A DNA stretch of 64,000 nt from Periplaneta americana (lineage: Eukaryota; Arthropoda; Insecta; Blattodea; Blattidae), in the NCBI RefSeq assembly GCF_040183065.1, contig NC_091119.1, positions 207,056,298 through 207,120,297 on the forward strand, written 5' to 3'. Below are positions 42,450 through 53,139 of the stretch, piece after piece; position 1 is the stretch's first letter; each line of letters opens with the position of its first letter. Both the position numbers and the translations under genes were made by a program. The notes beneath the pieces were generated by a model, which saw nothing but the letters and a program-made list of their open reading frames with translations, had not been told where the DNA came from and did no database searches.

Positions 42450-42690
42450 TCTATTATCAGGCAGTACATCTCACTTGACGATATGTGTCAGAGGAAGAAC
42501 AAATTGTTTGTATACATCTGAAGTCTGATTAGCGTAATATGTAGCTAATCGGCGATGCGTGCAAAGGAGGGGGGAGGAAGGAACTGGTCACCCTACCCCA
42601 TTATCTCCTGGCCTAGTTGCCTCATAAGTGGTGCCTTGTTGGTATTTTCGGACAGTTGACTAAACAACAACAACCTCTAACATGTCATGA
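42450..42690 (+). repeat. Dispersed repeat T, copy 2 (longer)
   Basis: Begins like 1705-1810 (ATTATCAGGCAGTA ... CTGATTAGCG) and extends through GGCGATGCGTGCAAAGGAGG and CCATTATCTCCTGG to GACTAAACAACAAC. I recall this as a common repeat in cockroach sequence; ends not defined. Confidence 0.65.
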
Positions 42691-43407
42691 GAAATGATTC
42701 TTATCTTCAGTGATGTACAGTACACTTAGGTTCGGACGGTTGATAACTGCACTACCTGTAATGCTACGATGTCATAGCCTAATTAAGACTGAAATGTATA
42801 ATTTCACTACAAATAACCATACCAAATTTCAAATCGTTAGCTCAAACAGTGGGATCTGTGAATAATTAAATATAACCGTGCATTTTAACAGACTTCTTCC
42901 CTTAAGTTATTTCTTCATTGTTTTAACCCATTTATGCTCAAGACTTTTTTTTTTTGTTGAATATTTTCATAATTTTTGCACCGCCAAATGAAACTGAACT
43001 GGAAGTTAATTATTGTACTGCAGGCTCCTTTGATTCTTCTAGTATACACAGCAATGAAATAAAAGTTAATTTTGTAATTCATTCCTTTGCATTTTTGCAG
43101 AAAAATAGTTAATGCAGAATGTTGCAAAAACGCAACACTAGACAGATATGGGTTAATACATAGGTTTCTTATAACAATATTAAATGTCTATATCCTATAA
43201 CCAGAAAAACACACGGTACAAAACGTACAGTCTTAAAAAAAAGTTTTCTCGCACGATACTTTATAAATCCCAGAAAGGAGACAGTGCTCATGATCAGACA
43301 TACAACGAAACAAAACTAATTTTATTACCTCCACTAGTCGTTCTCTTGTGAACCATGTCGCTCGTCCTCTGATCATACGCACTGCCTTCTTTCTGGAACT
43401 TGTAAAG
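42691..43407. other. No recognised gene
   Basis: Short reverse frames (42915-43127, 43294-43497) without motifs. A TTTTTTTTTT run lies near 42946. Confidence 0.4.
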
Positions 43408-44198
43408 TATCTGCATGGATAAATATATAATAGGATGCGAAACTGCAGTCAGCACCATCTGGCGGCGAGGGGCTGAAATAATATGATCAGCGCCCAACGT
43501 CGTAGATGGTGAACATTAGAACTACGTGTTGGGTACATTACTCAGAGTTCTCTATTTATCCGTTCGAGATACTACTCGAAGAGACAAGATGGCAGACAGA
43601 AACTTGATAATAAGTGAACATAAAGTGATACTACGCGTGTATAAATAGTGATGTTTATGGACGTTGTAAAAATAGTGTTGTTGAATGTATTGTAAAGTAA
43701 TAGTAATATAATAAATTGAACTATCTAAGTAGTTCTTGCAGACTTTTCCATTGCGCTGTACAATAAATACCCAATGAATACAATCCCAATTATCTAACCT
43801 TTGCTTTATTTTTTGTCTCTGGTTACATTTTAATTGGGTAGTGCAAAACACATCGTCTCTTTTATCTTCCTGTTGGCTCCGGTAAGAATTTTCATTAGAA
43901 GATGCTGTAAGGAATAAAACTGTAAATGTTTTATTTTAAATTGGGTTAGTTTTGAATATCGATGAGGGTGGGAGGGAATACTTTCTGCACAGTTTAACAT
44001 TTTCGTCACCAGGTGCGCTGCTAAATGCATGGAGTAATTAGTTACTCTTTTCGCTACTTGGTGCGCTGCTAGATGTAATAACGCCCCTCCCCCCCAACAG
44101 GTGGCAGCAAGATCAATTTCTACAACAGCGCCTCTAGTATGTGTTACGGGAAACTCAGTAAGTTTCGCATCCTATTATATATTCATTCATTGTATCTG
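43408..44198. mobile_element. TIR element P, copy 1, 779 bp
   Basis: Candidate duplication TATCTG at 43408-43413 and 44193-44198. Ends inverted: CATGGATAAATATATAATAG left, CAATGAATGAATATATAATA inverse right, both continuing to GGATGCGAAAC. The only frames are reverse and not conserved. Nearly identical copy at 53252-54014. Superfamily unknown. Confidence 0.85.
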
Positions 44199-44940
44199 TG
44201 TGACAAAACTTTTTTCTAAGACTGTACGTTGCTAAAGAAGGTGTCACCTGCGCCTCATTACTTTTTTATTATTATTTAATTTGATGAACATTGTCAGCTG
44301 CCACGTCTGTAACACACAAAGTAAGTGTGGAAATATGTCAGTGTTAGCTTAAGAAGGGGGATTGAAACTAGAAGCTGGGCTTGGCCAACAGAATATGACT
44401 GAGTCGCATAGAGCAGAGGCATTTTATGTGCTTACTAGTACGTCACAGGAATGACGTGAGGGAAATTGGTGTGATGAGAGACAGGGAGGCCCACCGGTGC
44501 CATTAAGGGCCGTAGGGCTGCAGTGAGGTGTGATAGAGGCTATCATAGAAGATCCTCTTACCACAGTAGCTTTACACCAGCCTGCACCTTCTGAATTACA
44601 CTCCAGAGGTGAGTACAGGCGTGAGTGGTTTCTTCTTTGTGTCCTTATTGCGCGAAATGGAGGCCACATTGAACGTTTAGCATTTGAGCCCGCTGTGCCA
44701 TTCAGCGGGCGGATTTTAAAAGCGATCTTAGGGCTCCGCTTTGCATTTGTAAGTTCACGGGTTAATCCCACGATACCTAACCAACTATGCTCTGCACCAA
44801 AACTGAGCATACCTTCGTTAATTAATCTTGGAAGTGCACTTCAGACTATGACAGCTTGGGGAGGATATTTCATAAATGATAAGCGAGTATAAACAGAAAG
44901 TATGGGTACCGGTACCAACCGTAGGCTGAAAAAATGTATT
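44199..44940. other. No recognised gene
   Basis: Forward frame of 120 codons (44530-44892) with an opposing frame of 128 codons (44810-44424). Both are mutual shadows in GC-richer DNA; neither shows a known domain. Confidence 0.35.
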
Positions 44941-45469
44941 TACAGTAGAACCTCTATTATCCGTGGTAATGAAGGGGATGGACTGAACGGTTAATCGAAA
45001 AAATCAGATAATCCGTACCGTGAAAGATTTTGTAATTTCCTCCATTGTCTTGTATTTAACTCGCTATGTAGTGGATCAAAAATTCACTAATTTAAATCTG
45101 GTTATAAACGACGGGTTTTTAAAGGACAAGGAAGCCGTTTGTAATGACTGCCTCAGGAAAGACAGGAATAAAGGAGGTCTCATGTTGTAGATTTACATAC
45201 TTTTTTACTCTTTATCCTTGTTGTTCTTATTATTAAATCGCGCAGTTGTAACTCCAATCCGTATTCTGATGCGTGATGAGCCACAGTTTTTCTTTCTCAA
45301 ACCGTTCGATTATCTACAATTTTTCGATACTTAGCACAACACGTTTTCTGTTAACACCCGTGGAAGACATTTTATATACAAGTTATATTACAGAACGGCA
45401 ATTCCAACAGTAGACAATGCTGTGTGACGACAAAGGCTTGTAATAAAACATAATAGGCCTATGTAGAAC

Positions 45470-45941
45470 CTACTAACATAGTCTAGTATAGTCCACACCT
45501 GCGGAGTAACGGTCAGCGCGTCTGGCTGCGAAACCAGGTGGCCCGGGTTCGAATCCCGGTCGGGGCAAGTTACCTGGTTGAGGTTTTTTCCGGGGTTTTC
45601 CCTCAACCCAATACGAGTAAATGCTGGGTAACTTTCGGTGCTGGACCCCGGACTCATTTCACCGGCATTATCACCTTCATATCATTCAGACGCTAAATAA
45701 CCTAGATGTTGATACAGCGTCGTAAAATAACCTAATAAAATAAAATAGTCTAGTATATACAGTCACGAAGCTCGAGTTGTGAGGGTACTAGGAACAGTAG
45801 ACTGTGTCGGTACTATTTCACATTGTCTGTAATGAGGCGGTAGTTGCGATAGTAGCGACCCTAGTGGTTACCAACTATCTATGGATGCGTATTCCCTACG
45901 TATTGAGCTTCGTGACTGTATATACTAGACTGTGCTACTAA
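45470..45941. mobile_element. MITE family M, copy 2, split by a SINE
   Basis: Left tip CATAGTCTAGTATA at 45477-45490, right tip ...TATACTAGACTGTG ending 45934, flanked by CTACTAA (45470-45476, 45935-45941). Without the SINE it is 188 bp, matching the 183-bp copy at 25890. The 7-bp match may be an 8-bp hAT duplication with one change. Confidence 0.88.
45478..45760 (+). mobile_element. tRNA-derived SINE, family A, copy 4, with 13-bp TSD
   Basis: Duplication ATAGTCTAGTATA (45478-45490, 45748-45760) is itself the tip of the MITE. Full head (GAGTAACGGTCAGCGCG, GGGTTCGAATCC), body, 3' hairpin GACGCT/AGCGTC and AATAAA tail. Very close to copy 2. Reverse frame 45657-45388 is an artefact. Confidence 0.95.
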
Positions 45942-46079
45942 TATGATATACAAAACAGTACTTTATATAAGTTATTTATTTCTGAAGAAAAAAAACCGCA
46001 GATATAGACAGTAGGATAATCCGCCAATCGGTTAATAGGGTGACGGATAATCGGGGTTCTACTGTATAGATTATCACAA

Positions 46080-46168
46080 GGGTTCTCATCTTATCGATAA
46101 TTTTAGAAAGCGAATGAATAGATAAGAAGTCGCGTAATATTTCAATAAGACTGTTTCGAGAATGACAA

Positions 46169-46221
<53 letters not shown>

Positions 46222-46300
46222 GATAGCATAACTATGCTACTATTAAATACATGTAAGTTGCTATCGTAACATATTTTATTGTCTGGCATGATAAGTATGG
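46080..46300 (+). repeat. Dispersed repeat ZW, Z-part fragment with (AAT)n
   Basis: Flanks of the (AAT)n array at 46171-46220 (GCGTAATATTTCAATAAGAC, TGTAAGTTGCTATCGTAAC, ATTTTATTGTCTGGCATG) match 47120-47260. Diverged. Confidence 0.6.
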
Positions 46301-47019
46301 ACACTTCGCGTTGGTACCTTTGATGTAGCCGGACTGATTTCAATGACCTTCAAGCCAGCTAAAGCGTGAGATTCTGCTTTCTCCCTAGAGTTGACGCTGA
46401 CATCACACCAGCTAGCAGTCGACTCAGCGGAAATGTAACACATATAATTAATACATCTAGGTACATTATATACTGAAATAAAATAAATTGGATCCATAAA
46501 ATAATAAATCCGTCATTATCTGTAATGTCTAGACTCTAGAGTTCCTTTATAATGAGAGTTGAGACGTTGACCCCAACAACAATTAAAATATGTAATGATT
46601 TGATAGCGCTGAAAATGGAAAAACAAAACTCTTACAAGTAAAACCATATACCTATATTATATTATATACAAATATTAAACGAATCTGATACATAATTTTA
46701 TAATGTATTATATTATTTTATAATATAATTTATTACACCTGAAATATAAAAAAATTATTATTACAACTAGTTTGTCACTGAGAAATAAGGAAAAGCTGTT
46801 AACTTGAATTTATTTGAAGCAAAGCGTTACTGGATTATGCAATAAGGTAGGCGATGTTTGGATCCTGTGTCTCAACTCTATACTCAATTATTATCTTAGC
46901 GTATGCTCGATTACACTAACCTCTAGCGCTTGAAAATGGAACTAAACGCCGGCGCACAGAGATACAAAACACAGGAAAATTCGCTCAGTGTCCATTCTTT
47001 ATATTCCCTATTCGCTGTT
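46301..47019. other. No recognised gene
   Basis: AT-rich with a small GC-richer patch at 46300-46430. Reverse frame 46497-46276 has no motif. Confidence 0.4.
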
Positions 47020-47441
47020 ATGATTAGTGAAACAGCAAAATTAAACAAATATTTGAGGTTATAACATTTTATTTAACACTAGGTACTTTCATTTAGTGAA
47101 TTATCGACAAAATGAAAACTTGCGTGATATTATAGCTTATATGAATAAGACTATTTCGTGAAAAGGAATAAAAAATAAACAAAAAAAGCAATAATTATAT
47201 TACTGTTAAATAAGTTATTTAAGTTGCTATAGTAATATATTTCATTGGCAGGCATTGCCTTGGACTCCTGCAATATGAAATCCATGAGTAAACAGTTGAC
47301 AATAGCTGTAGAAATTGTGATTAGTTAAACAGCAAAACTAAACAAATATTTGAGGTTATAACATTTTATTTTGAACTAGTGAATCATCGACAAGATGAGA
47401 ATTTGTGTGATATTTAAATATGACTATTTCGCGAAAATATT

Positions 47442-47492
<51 letters not shown>

Positions 47493-48030
47493 TTATTACA
47501 TACGGGAACAGATTATATTGTAAATAAAAATATTTAATAATTAAAAGTACATTAACTAGCACGGCCATCACGCAATATCACGACCCACTGTATTGTTAAG
47601 GAAAGAATGAAAATATTAACATCTGAAAATAATCAGATGCATGGAATCACAAACGCAAAGAAGATATACAACTAGAACCTGTAATTAATTACGTAAAACA
47701 TTATCAGAACAACTGGATAAATCATCTGCATCGCATGCGTAGAGATAGAATCCCTAAAGTCATGCTCCACTACCGTCCATACGGGAAGAGATCTTTCGGT
47801 CGTTCAAAGAAGCGCTGGATTGAAAATTGAACTGTGGGGTCGTAACAGGCCATTTGGCCTAATACTTGAAGGGAAGAAGAAGAAGAAGAAGAAGAAGAAG
47901 AAGAAGAAGGAGGAGGAGGAGGAAATCAGATGCGACAAGATTATTTGGACAAGAGTACAGTTGATAGTTGGTCTTGATCATTTGAAATTCAATAGATTCT
48001 TACTGTAACCTATTGGTCCGTGAGCGAAAT
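47020..48030 (+). repeat. Dispersed repeat ZW, copy 3, partly duplicated and split by a LINE
   Basis: Z part occurs twice (47029-47170 and 47321-47445), sharing AAACAAATATTTGAGGTTAT and ATCGACAA-ATGA. An (AAT)n array lies at 47442-47492. The W part follows (47550-47640), interrupted by LINE F (47641-47923) and resuming to about 48030 with GATTCTTAC. Same order as the reverse copy at 11990-12450. Confidence 0.8.
47631..47933 (+). mobile_element. LINE family F 3' end with 10-bp TSD
   Basis: Duplication AATCAGATGC at 47631-47640 and 47924-47933. Encodes YQNNWINHLHRMRRDRIPKV, MLHYRPYGKRSFGRSKKRW and a stop, then CAGGCCATTTGGCCTAATAC and a tail of GAA then GGA units (about 47872-47923). Close relative of 19216-19550, which has a GAT tail. 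Confidence 0.92.
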
Positions 48031-48554
48031 AGTTATGCATATCCCCGAAAGCAGTAAAGTGATTCTATCAAGCTGACGGTATACGACAATTTCTTCAACA
48101 CTATCGGCAGATTTTGTCCACATTCTATATCCCCGGATAAATTCATTTGGGAATGACGCACGTGAAATACAATCGCCTTCACTGAAAGCTACGGGACTGT
48201 CGATTGATAGAAATAATAACGGAATGACAATTTGCTCAAAATCGACTCAGCAATTAAGACATTATACAGTAGGATCTATAGGATATTGTTTCTAAGGTAA
48301 TGTGACAAATGAAATAGATTAGTAGCGTTTCATTTAACAATGCTTTCACTACGTAAAAAATCAATGTGGGCAAAAATGGCCGACAAATTTCACTCGGAGT
48401 CTTCTTCAGGGATCCGGATGAATAATTACGTATTGTATATAACGATACAGGGGTCACATAACTGTAGTTTCGTTAATTACGACGTGTTATACTGCAGTTA
48501 GTGTTCATAGCTACGTATATCATTTCGAATCACTTAACTGAAATTGTGTTAATA
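48031..48554. other. No recognised gene
   Basis: A short reverse frame (48457-48254) only. No motif. Confidence 0.4.
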
Positions 48555-49465
48555 ATTGAGGTATGCCATTTGGAAAGTCCAGGATAACAGAGAGGGTTTG
48601 GAATTGAACGAGTTACATCAGCTGCTTGTCTATGCGGATGACGTGAATATGTTAGGAGAAAATCCACAAACGATTAGGGAAAACAAGGGAATTTTACTTG
48701 AAGCAAGTACAGATATAGGTTTGGAAGTAAACCCCGAAAAGTCAAAGTATATGATTATGTCCCGTGACGAGAATATTGTACGAAATGGAAATATAAAAAT
48801 TGGAAATTTATCTTTTGAAGAGGTGGAGAAGTTCAAACATCTTGGAGCAACAGTAACAAATATAAATGATACTCGGGAGGAAATTAAACACAGAATTAAT
48901 ATGGGAAATGCCTGTTATTATTCGGTTGAGAAGCTTTTCTCATCCAGTCTGTTGTCAAAAAAATCTTAAAGAATTTATAAAACAGTTATATTACCGGTTG
49001 TTCTGTATGGTTGTGAAACTTGGACTCTCACTTTGAGAAACGAACATAGGTTAAGGGTGTTTGAGAATAAGGTGCTTAGGAAAATATTTGGGGCTAAGAA
49101 GGATGAAGTTACAGGAGAATGGAGAAAGTTACACAACGCAAAACTGCACGCATTGTATTCTTCACCTGACATAATTAGGAACATTAAATCCAGCCGTTTG
49201 AGATGGGCAGGGCATGTAGCACGTATGGGCGAATCCAGAAATGCATATAGAGTGTTAGTTGGGAGGCCGGAGGGAAAAAGACCTTTAGGGAGGCCGAGGA
49301 GTAGATGGGAAGATAATATTAAAATGGATTTGAGGGAGGTGGGATATGATGATAGAGAATGGATTAATCTTGCTCAGGATAGGGACCAATGGCGGGCTTA
49401 TGTGAGGGCGGCAATGAACCTCTCCAGGTTCCTTAAAAGCCAGTAAATACGTAAGTATTGAGGTA
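48555..49465 (+). mobile_element. RTE-like LINE with RT catalytic box, 9-bp TSD
   Basis: Best copy of the family. Duplication ATTGAGGTA (48555-48563, 49457-49465). First frame (to 48969): LHQLLVYADDVNMLGENPQT with the catalytic YADD at 48631-48642, then VNPEKSKYMIMSRDENIVRN and KHLGATVTNINDTREE. A frameshift in an A-run near 48960 moves to the second frame (49033-49446): [59 protein letters not shown] and a variant end NLSRFLKSQ. Endonuclease and RT fingers are absent (5' truncated). Ends CAGTAAATACGTAAGT. Recent but dead. Confidence 0.95.
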
Positions 49466-49497
49466 ATGTACTGTAGTTAGTGTTTACAATGACTATT

Positions 49498-49706
49498 ACA
49501 CTCTTACTACGTCATACTAGTTTTGACCAATAAAACGGTACAAAAGGACGTATTTCAACCAATCATGGCTGCTTATCGCACAATTTTATCGCGTCCCTAG
49601 CATTTGTTTAATTTTATCGCGTCCCTAGCATTTGTTTAATTTTATCGCGTCCCTAGCATTTGTTTCTTTGTTTTGCCAACATTTGAAACTGCGCTGGTCT
49701 GGACGT

Positions 49707-49753
<47 letters not shown>

Positions 49754-50893
49754 CAAACCACTCCAGTCGATGCACAGCAGTTTCAAATATGACTCGCATT
49801 GGCATTCAAGAACAAGAATTAATAAAAATCACTGATCATACCTATGCATCTTCTGAAATCCGATTTACAAATAAATGAACAGCACCATTCGGAAATCCTG
49901 AATAAGTTGAATACACCATGTAGGCCTAAATCAACGAGTTCCACTTCTATTACGCACACGTCCAATACAACATCAACTGAACCACCAACCACATTCAAAT
50001 TTGAAAATTGTACATTCAATAATTATTTCTTTTAAAATTATTCATTCGGAAATCCTGAATAAGTTGAATACACCATGTAGGCCTAAATCAACCAGTTCAC
50101 TTCTATTACGCACACGTCCAATATAACATCAATTGAACCACCAACCACATTCAAATTTGAAAATTGTACATTCAATAATTATTCCTTTTAAAATTATTCA
50201 TTCGGAAATTCTGAATAAGTTGAATACACCATGTAGGCCTAAATCAACGAGTTCCACTTCTATTATGCACACGTCCAATATAACATCAATTGAAGCACCA
50301 ACCACATTCAAATTTGAAAATTGTACATTCAATAATTATTCCTTTTAAAATTATTCATCTTTATTTTTTATGTCATCGTCGTTAATTAAAACTTTTCTAA
50401 CACTTGTGGATATTAATTAGGTTATGTTATAGCTTCTGCTATATGATATTATGGATAGTCACGTATCAGAGATTGTTTAATATTAAGATTTATTGAAAAT
50501 CATCTGTCAAGTGACGTTGATTACTGGGATTCGGATAATTGAAGTGGAATGTTGCATTTTAATAAAAATGAAACTGAATCAACAAAGGCTTCTTGACCAG
50601 TAACATTGCCATCGTGTATAATAGATCGAGAACTTCTCGACGAGAAGGCATTGCACACTACTGCCATCTGGCATGCATCTAGCGTAATATTTGTAATGTT
50701 GAAATGGTACAATAATACATTTGAAGACAGTTGTATTTTCGTAAGTCAATATTTTATTATATTGGAGTACTTCGTTACTTCTAATCTTTATATACTTTCT
50801 TCTAATCGTGTAATAGTCAATTAAATCCCACTCGAGTTTTGATTTTCTCTAGATAAATCGAAAGGTCTAGTGAGATTACTGTTGATAACAAAT
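49498..50893 (+). repeat. Dispersed repeat X, copy B (with tandem array)
   Basis: Same order of blocks as 19016-20072. Begins TACTACGTCATACTAG, has three copies of a 26-bp TATCGCGTCCCTAGCATTTG motif (49585-49665), a (TA)n run at 49709-49749, three units of 153-157 bp (49887-50352), then GGTTATGTTATAGCTTCTGC and the common 3' end to 50893. Copy A has only the last trace of the array. Confidence 0.82.
49887..50352 (+). repeat. Three tandem units of 153-157 bp
   Basis: Units begin ATTCGGAAAT at 49887, 50044 and 50200. Each reads, in a locally open frame, EILNKLNTPCRPKSTSSTS and FKFENCTFNNY. Unit spacing is 157, 156 and 153, so frame is not preserved between units. Confidence 0.9.
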
Positions 50894-51706
50894 CTGTAGC
50901 ATTTTCAGTTACTTCCTAAAGTTGTATTAACAATAATATTATACTGTAGTTACGACTTTCATAAGCTCAGCATTTTATCTGTCCGTTTCACAAATCGATC
51001 AGAACTCTGTAAGAACTTCGATCACACAATTCCGCGGTTTTTTCCTGAAATGAGTGTACGGCAATCGGGAAGCTATCGACATTACGTCGGCCGGTTAGCG
51101 GCGGCTACGACCCTCCTGAGTGCTGTATACAAGACAATCTATGGCGAGTGTACAGCAGAATATCAAATTTTCTAGCGGTATTCCTACATGTGTAACTCTG
51201 TGATAGTGAGGGAGTTGAATTTATACTGTACCGAGGATAATTGACTAGAAGGAGTGGAACGGATGCACCCGGGGAATGAGGTCACGACCTCCAATAGCAA
51301 CCCCCTCCCCTGCACCAGGTCACCAATTTTAAAGTTTCCGAATACCACCGCTGGGAGGGGTGAGTGAGATGCGTGCAGCGTAATAAAGGTTCCTTCTGTT
51401 TTTATTTCCTTCTGACGTATGCCCTTATCTTTATCCCTTGCTTAACTACAGCCTGTTTAAAAGACAAGTTCTTATTGATATCTCTCCTTACAGTGCCACA
51501 CATCACGACACAGGTGTTGGGTCGGCTCAGGGGTTCTACAGTTACGTGCTGCATGGAATGTTCGTCGTCAGCAAGATCTGTTCCCTTACATGACGGTGTC
51601 AATGTATAGTTCTGACTGTTTTTCACAACATAGCACAGAGCTACAAGTGAACCCCATACATAACACAAAGTAGATATTATAGTAACCTACAAGTGATTTT
51701 CAGTAT
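50894..51706. other. No recognised gene
   Basis: GC-richer at 51020-51600, with opposing frames (51364-51609, 51668-51402). No domain seen. Confidence 0.4.
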
Positions 51707-51827
51707 TGTATGTATTTATTCACACTGCAGTGGGTATATACCCGGTGGCAGTGGTAACTAATTACACTCAATAATGATAATTAATAATAAACAACTAATA
51801 AAATAACAATAATTAATAATAATGATA

Positions 51828-51877
<50 letters not shown>

Positions 51878-52995
51878 GGAGCATCCTAAATTAAATGAAG
51901 CACGATCACTTAAAATAATATTCAAAGTAAATCTAATTCGTATCTTAAACCTAAGTTCGAACTAAGACCCACGAGTGTGACAGGTTCATACCTGCACAAG
52001 TACCTTTCGGCACTACAATTATTTCGCTGTCAACTCACTCACTGCACTGATTCTACCTGATTTCACTAATACTTCTAAACATTTCACTGTTCAAATACTT
52101 TGCACAGCCACTTCACTGACACCAACACACACTTCACTTACACAATAGACTTCACTGACACTACACACTTCACTGACACAAAACACTTCCTCACTGACAG
52201 AACACTTCAAATAACAAGATATCAATTACACCCTTTAAATAGTGCGTATAATATAATAACGTCTATTAGTAAATTCCTTAAGCCTATTTTTAAATACATT
52301 TTTGGTTATTAGTAAAGCCTTTAGTAAGTCTGCAGGTAAAGCATTCCAGTCCCTGATAGTTCGACTGAGAAAAGAAAACTTTCCAGTGTCCGTCCTCTGT
52401 CTTCTTTCCCTCAATTTATATGAGTGGTCGTTCCTTGAAGAGTAATTTGGCGGCTGCAACCTATTTTTTATTTCTCTCCAGGCAGGCTCACCTCTGTATG
52501 TTTTGAACATTGCGCATAATCGAATTCGCGTTCTCCGGTCCGTGAGTGTGTCCCATTTTAATGGTGAATTATTACGACAACACTTGAGAGGCCGTTTTTT
52601 AATCTTTTCCAGTCTCTTAATATGTTCTAATCCGTAAGGATCCCAACATGCAGCACCATATTCCATTACTGGACGTACTAGTGATTTATATGCAATCTCT
52701 CTGGATTTATCAGAGCCTTTCCTTAGTACCCTCATCACAAAGTGTAACGCCCTCCATGCCTTTCCCGCTGTGTCAGTAACGTGTTCCCCCCAGCCGAGAT
52801 AGCTGCTAAATGTTATTCCGAGGTATTTACATTTGTTAACTTCCAGAATGGTTTAACCCCCTAATGTATACGATGCGATTATTTTATTTCTTTTTCTTGT
52901 AAAGCTAATAGCTTTGCTCTTTAGAGAATTTATTTTCATTTTGATGGCTATTGCCCAATCGTTTATTCTATTGAAGTCATTCTGAAGAAGAGTAG
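51707..52995 (-). mobile_element. LINE family C, RT C-terminal half and 3' UTR
   Basis: Reverse strand from 52995: LQNDFNRINDWAIAIKMKIN, SLKSKAISFT, YTLGG, then a stop and frame change, LEVNKCKYLGITFSSYLGWG, KSLVRPVMEYGAACWDPYG, WREIKNRLQPPNYSSRNDHS, RTIRDWNALPADLLK to 52235. 3' UTR with repeated CACTGACA and CACTTCACTG, (AAT)n at 51830-51873, 3' signature and AATACATAC tail at 51707. The YADD box is missing, so it is 5' truncated near 52995. Confidence 0.92.
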
Positions 52996-53139
52996 TATAA
53001 TACAAGCTGTGTGAAAAAGAAGTAGGTTTGAAATGTAAATAAAAATGTTCAGTTATGTTATTTACATTAGAAACCTTCCTACCTGTTAACGAAGACATAA
53101 CAAATGTGTCGCATCTGTTCCGCTACTGTAGAGGAAAAT

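Larger units (their letters stand above)
44943..46064. mobile_element. Pogo/Tigger-like non-autonomous element containing a MITE
   Basis: TA at 44941-44942 and 46065-46066. Tips CAGTAGAACCTCTATTATCC and inverse of CAGTAGAACCCCGATTATCC. Subterminal GGTTAATCG / GATAATCCG motifs repeat at both ends. Removing the MITE with its SINE leaves about 657 bp without transposase. Assigned to Tc1/mariner (pogo-like) from TA target and tip sequence. Confidence 0.83.

Noticed and set aside
43408-44198. LTR pair formed by 43.4-44.2 kb and 53.3-54.0 kb
   Set aside because: Both copies have inverted, not direct, terminal repeats, the 9 kb between holds unrelated elements, and no gag or pol-like frame is present.
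44424-44892. Opposing frames of 120 and 128 codons
   Set aside because: Mutual antisense shadows in GC-richer DNA with no recognisable residues.
49844-50348. Repeated peptide EILNKLNTPCRPKSTSSTS as a possible repeat protein
   Set aside because: Unit spacings of 157, 156 and 153 bp break the frame between units, and stops separate them.
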